DNA of 64,000 bases from Delftia sp. PS-11 (lineage in GTDB: Bacteria; Pseudomonadota; Gammaproteobacteria; Burkholderiales; Burkholderiaceae_C): assembly GCF_029870285.1 (NCBI RefSeq), contig NZ_JACSYA010000027.1, positions 10,049 through 74,048 on the forward strand, in the 5' to 3' direction. This document shows, in pieces, positions 61,063-64,000 of this stretch. Both the position numbers and the translations under genes were made by a program. Numbering within the stretch: position 1 is the first letter of the stretch; each line of letters begins with the position of its first letter. A model generated the notes under the pieces. The model made no database searches. It was not told the origin of the DNA and was given only the letters and a program-made list of their open reading frames with translations.

Positions 61063-64000
61063 TCAAGCGGTGGTGTACAGCAGCCCGCTGTCCATCACCC
61101 CCACCAGCTGGGCCGATGGATTCGTCAACGCATGCTGCACGGCTGCATTGACCAGATCACCGCCACTGACCTGCCCTGCCTGCAACTGCTGCACATACGG
61201 CTGCAGCTGCGCCTGCGTGCCCTCGCTGCCCGTGGCGTTCTTCCACAGCCACTGCACCGTCTCCTGCGCCGTGAACTGCTTGCTTTGCTGGGTCTGCGCA
61301 TAGCGCAGCGCCACATCGCCCACAGCGCCCAGGCCCATGCCCGCATCCAGCGCCGCCAGCGCCTGCCCGGCCAGTGATTTGTCAGCCAGCGCAGTGGCGC
61401 CCAAGGCCACCGCCAGCAGCGCGGCCGCCTTGCCCGCCGTGCCCTGCATGTCCAGCGCCACGCTCACATCATTGAGGCGCAGCCGCTCGATGCCCACGAA
61501 TTCAGCCATATTGCCGTCCGTCAGCGACGTGGCCTCCCAGCGGCCGGCGCCGGTGCGCGCCAGATGCACATCGGCCCAGCGCAGGCCGTAGCCGATCTGG
61601 TCCAGCCCGGCCGTGCCCTGCACCCGCTCAGGGACAGTGTCCATGCGCACGATCTGCGCATTGGCCTTCCAGCCTGCCACCAATTCTTCGGCACTCTTGC
61701 CCTGCAGCGCAGCGCCCTGGCTGCTGCGCAGCACGGCCTGCGCCACCTGCACATCGCTCAGCTGGCTGTTTTGCTGCGCCCAGGCGCCTTCCTCGGCCGT
61801 GGGCGCACGGCCCAGCCAACGCGTGGCGATATGGGCCAGCGCCGCCTCGGCATCGCTGTCGGCGATGTAGAGGCTGGAGCCGGTGTCGAATTTCACGGTC
61901 TCGATGGACTTGAGACGGTCCACCTCGGCTGTTGTCTTGTTCGTGAGCACCAGGAACTGGCCTTCGGTGCGCAGCGCGTAGTCGGCCAGCGCACCCGACT
62001 GCAAAGCCGTGTCCCAGCCCAGGCCGCCGTCCAGGCGGTCGTTACCGCTGCCGCCCGACAGGGTGTCGTTGCCGGTGCCGCCAAACACGATGTCGTTGCC
62101 CGCATCGCCAAACACCTGGTCATTGCCGCCCAGGCTACCGACGGTGTCGTCGCCTGCGCCGCCGTGCAGGATGTCGTCATCGGCGCCCGGCACCATCCAT
62201 TGAGAGCTGCGGTCACCCATGGTGAAACTCTTGCCATCGCTGCCACTCACCCGCACGCTGCCTGCAATCGCCATATAAGCGATGCCATCCGTATGCAGCT
62301 CCATACCAGAAGGCAGGGAGCGGGCATCGATGACCACAGCTTCGAGACTGCTGGAGGCATCCCCCGTGATGCGGACAGGCACATCGGAAATCACTCCCGA
62401 GGGGTCGTTCATCGTGAGCTGCTGCATGACCAGGGTGGCCGAGGGATCCAGTGCGGCGAGGAAGGCATTGCCGTAGCTGGCACATGGGGTGTTGCCGCTA
62501 TCGATCTGCTGCAGACGCACAGCCAGTTCTGCCAGAGCAGCAGAAACGGCCTGGGGCGAGGCCATGCCCTCGGCAGTGATGCCCGCCCCCGTAGGCACGC
62601 CCACGTCCAGCAGCGGCAGGCTCGCGGAACCTGTGACCAAGGGAATGTCTGCAGTGTCAGGGCTGCCGATCGTATCGACCCGGTCGCCTGTAACCACAGG
62701 CACGGTGGTACGGACCGAGCCGCCAGGCAGCGTGGTGGTGGTGACAGGCATGCCATCCACAATGACTGTGGTGGAGACAGGCGTGGCGGGATTTGTGGGG
62801 TTGGTGGGGTTGGTCGGGTTGGTCGGGTTGGTCGGGTTAGTGGGATTTACTGGGGGATGATTGACTGGTGCCACGTTCAGCGCCATGGTGCCCTGGTTGG
62901 CGGAGCTGACCTTGCCATCGTTGACAGTCCAGGTAAAGCGCGCATAGTCATTGCCGGCAGCATGGGCCGCAGGGCGGAAGGTCAGTTGGTCTATTTCGGC
63001 GGCATTGACCCGGCCCTTATTGACCAGCAAGGTATCGCCCTTGCCATACACGCCATCTTTGTTGGCGTCGATGAACAGCTCGCCGGCCGCAGGGGTCGAG
63101 ACGATGGTGACCGATTGCAGCGTATCGCCAGTGTCCACATCGGTGAAGCCGAAGTCAGAGACGGCAAAGGTCCTGGCACTGTCTTCATTCACCGTCCTGC
63201 TGACAGATGTGTTGCCGATGACGGGCGCATCGTTGACCGAAGTGATATTGACCACCGTGCTGCCACTCCCCGACCGCGCGCCGCCGCTGCCCTGGCCGCC
63301 CTGATTGCCATCGTCGAAGGACCAGTCGATGGTGACGTTGGCGGGGAGCGCATCGCCGGTGTTGGCGTAGGTCAGTGCGCTCAGGGCTTCGTTGATACGG
63401 GCCTGCGTGGCCTCGGCATTGAATGTGATGGTCAGCGAGCCGCCAGACTGGGCATGGCTGCCGATGAGGGTGCCCGAGAGCGTGACATTGCCATTGCTTG
63501 CGAATACCAGATTGCCGGTGGCGCCAAACACATCCTGCGCATCGGCGCCGCCGCTGCGCGCCAGGGTAATGCTGGAGCCGCCATAGTGCCCCTGGGCGGC
63601 AAGCTCGGCATCGAAGATGGCCACGGAGCCATCGAGCAGCACAGGAGGCGCATTCTCGGTATAGGCAACCGAACCGTTCAGCGTGTTGAGCGCGCCAAAG
63701 CTTGTGTCCAGCGTGCCATCGGGGTTCAGGCGGATCAGGCCGAAGTCGTTGTCGCTGCCGTTGTAGCCGACTCCTGCTACAACGATCTTGCCATCAGGCT
63801 GCAGGGTGACACTTTTGCCAGAACTATTGCCGCTGCCCACGGGCACGATCAGCTTGCCTGCTGTGCCAAAGCTGGTGTCCGGCAAGCCATCGGCATTCAG
63901 GCGGATCAGGCTGAAATCGATCCTGCCGCCGTTGCTGCTGGATCCGGCTACTAGGGTGAATCGACATTCAGCGCGAGGGCCTTGAAAATGAGACGATTCC
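61063..64000 (-). CDS. Large RTX/delta-60 repeat secreted protein, 5' end outside the window
   Basis: The frame is open to the window edge, so the start is missing. In order it has delta-60-type repeats (FGLIRLNPDGTLDTSFG and a second copy), cadherin/Ig-like domains (VNDAPVIGNTSVSRTVNEDS), an Asn-Pro-Thr tandem linker, RTX nonapeptides binding Ca2+ (GGAGDDTVGS, GNDIVFGGTGNDTLSGGSGNDRLDGG), and a C-terminal about 250-residue region of the DUF4214-like kind. This is a protein for type I secretion or the cell surface, possibly an adhesin. The first residues at the window edge (GPRAECRFTLVAG) do not fit the delta-60 pattern. Confidence 0.85.
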   Translation of the reverse strand, partial: ESSHFQGPRAECRFTLVAGSSSNGGRIDFSLIRLNADGLPDTSFGTAGKLIVPVGSGNSSGKSVTLQPDGKIVVAGVGYNGSDNDFGLIRLNPDGTLDTSFGALNTLNGSVAYTENAPPVLLDGSVAIFDAELAAQGHYGGSSITLARSGGADAQDVFGATGNLVFASNGNVTLSGTLIGSHAQSGGSLTITFNAEATQARINEALSALTYANTGDALPANVTIDWSFDDGNQGGQGSGGARSGSGSTVVNITSVNDAPVIGNTSVSRTVNEDSARTFAVSDFGFTDVDTGDTLQSVTIVSTPAAGELFIDANKDGVYGKGDTLLVNKGRVNAAEIDQLTFRPAAHAAGNDYARFTWTVNDGKVSSANQGTMALNVAPVNHPPVNPTNPTNPTNPTNPTNPTNPATPVSTTVIVDGMPVTTTTLPGGSVRTTVPVVTGDRVDTIGSPDTADIPLVTGSASLPLLDVGVPTGAGITAEGMASPQAVSAALAELAVRLQQIDSGNTPCASYGNAFLAALDPSATLVMQQLTMNDPSGVISDVPVRITGDASSSLEAVVIDARSLPSGMELHTDGIAYMAIAGSVRVSGSDGKSFTMGDRSSQWMVPGADDDILHGGAGDDTVGSLGGNDQVFGDAGNDIVFGGTGNDTLSGGSGNDRLDGGLGWDTALQSGALADYALRTEGQFLVLTNKTTAEVDRLKSIETVKFDTGSSLYIADSDAEAALAHIATRWLGRAPTAEEGAWAQQNSQLSDVQVAQAVLRSSQGAALQGKSAEELVAGWKANAQIVRMDTVPERVQGTAGLDQIGYGLRWADVHLARTGAGRWEATSLTDGNMAEFVGIERLRLNDVSVALDMQGTAGKAAALLAVALGATALADKSLAGQALAALDAGMGLGAVGDVALRYAQTQQSKQFTAQETVQWLWKNATGSEGTQAQLQPYVQQLQAGQVSGGDLVNAAVQHALTNPSAQLVGVMDSGLLYTTA
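62788..62853 (-). repeat. 9-bp tandem repeat coding for Asn-Pro-Thr units
   Basis: On the plus strand, near-identical GGTTGGTCG/GGTTGGTGG units run in tandem at 62788-62853, giving about six Asn-Pro-Thr repeats in the RTX protein. Three-residue units keep the frame when copies are gained or lost, so linker length is likely to vary among strains. Confidence 0.75.

Noticed and set aside
61564..63954. 796-codon open frame antisense to the RTX-type gene
   Set aside because: The sense strand has RTX, delta-60 and cadherin-like motifs; the antisense product has low-complexity His/Ala/Gly text.
1..64000. tRNA, rRNA, CRISPR array, insertion sequence, integrase or phage genes
   Set aside because: None could be recognised on either strand by eye; a covariance-model search would be needed to exclude small RNAs.

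Overview
The window is GC-rich, densely coded DNA of a betaproteobacterium. The gene content (many Bug-type tricarboxylate-receptor proteins, a Burkholderiales-type porin, prpC-acnD-prpF with an XRE-type regulator, DUF1800/DUF1501 pair, three chemoreceptors, several c-di-GMP enzymes) points to Comamonadaceae, probably a Comamonas- or Delftia-like organism; this is an inference from gene content, not from a database match. I saw no rRNA, tRNA, CRISPR array, insertion sequence or phage gene.

Layout. 1-2.3 kb: a decayed stretch with a TerC-family metal transporter gene broken by an in-frame TGA. 2.3-3.9 kb: chemoreceptor. 3.9-13 kb: an organosulfur island with three SsuA-like binding proteins, an acyl-CoA-dehydrogenase-like flavoprotein, a class II aldolase, an SsuD-like luciferase-family monooxygenase, a thiol dioxygenase and a four-domain rhodanese; no transporter permease or ATPase is present, and the control regions share a bipartite sequence motif. 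13-19 kb: a GAF-EAL phosphodiesterase, an IclR regulator with a perfect palindrome upstream, and a DUF1800-DUF1501 secreted pair. 19-23 kb: LysR regulator divergent from a Bug protein, a second binding protein and a porin. 23-25 kb: second chemoreceptor. 25-28 kb: metR/metE. 28-35 kb: methylcitrate genes prpF, acnD and prpC (no prpB) divergent from a RamB/ScfR-like regulator, with TTGCGAAT repeats between them. 35-39 kb: HD-GYP protein convergent with a CHASE-PAS-GGDEF-EAL protein. 39.5-41.3 kb: a frameshifted chemoreceptor. 41.5-45.7 kb: GntR-controlled catabolic cluster (FAH-family enzyme, Bug protein, amino-acid-synthesis-family protein, VOC enzyme).

45.7-58.4 kb is the most striking part: two DUF2946 proteins around a TonB receptor, then an MbnP/MbnH pair (a diheme enzyme and its copper-binding partner, the metallo-mystery pair), an outer-membrane barrel protein, a His-rich small membrane protein and a complete heavy-metal RND tripartite efflux pump. 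Together these look like a metal (probably copper) import, periplasmic handling and export island without methanobactin genes.

58.4-61 kb: a BigR-type persulfide-sensing unit with a persulfide-dioxygenase-like enzyme divergent from DUF2892, an ArsR/BigR repressor and two YeeE/YedE-type membrane proteins; an AT-rich perfect inverted repeat lies in the shared promoter region. 61 kb to the end: a large 5'-truncated RTX/delta-60 repeat surface or secreted protein.
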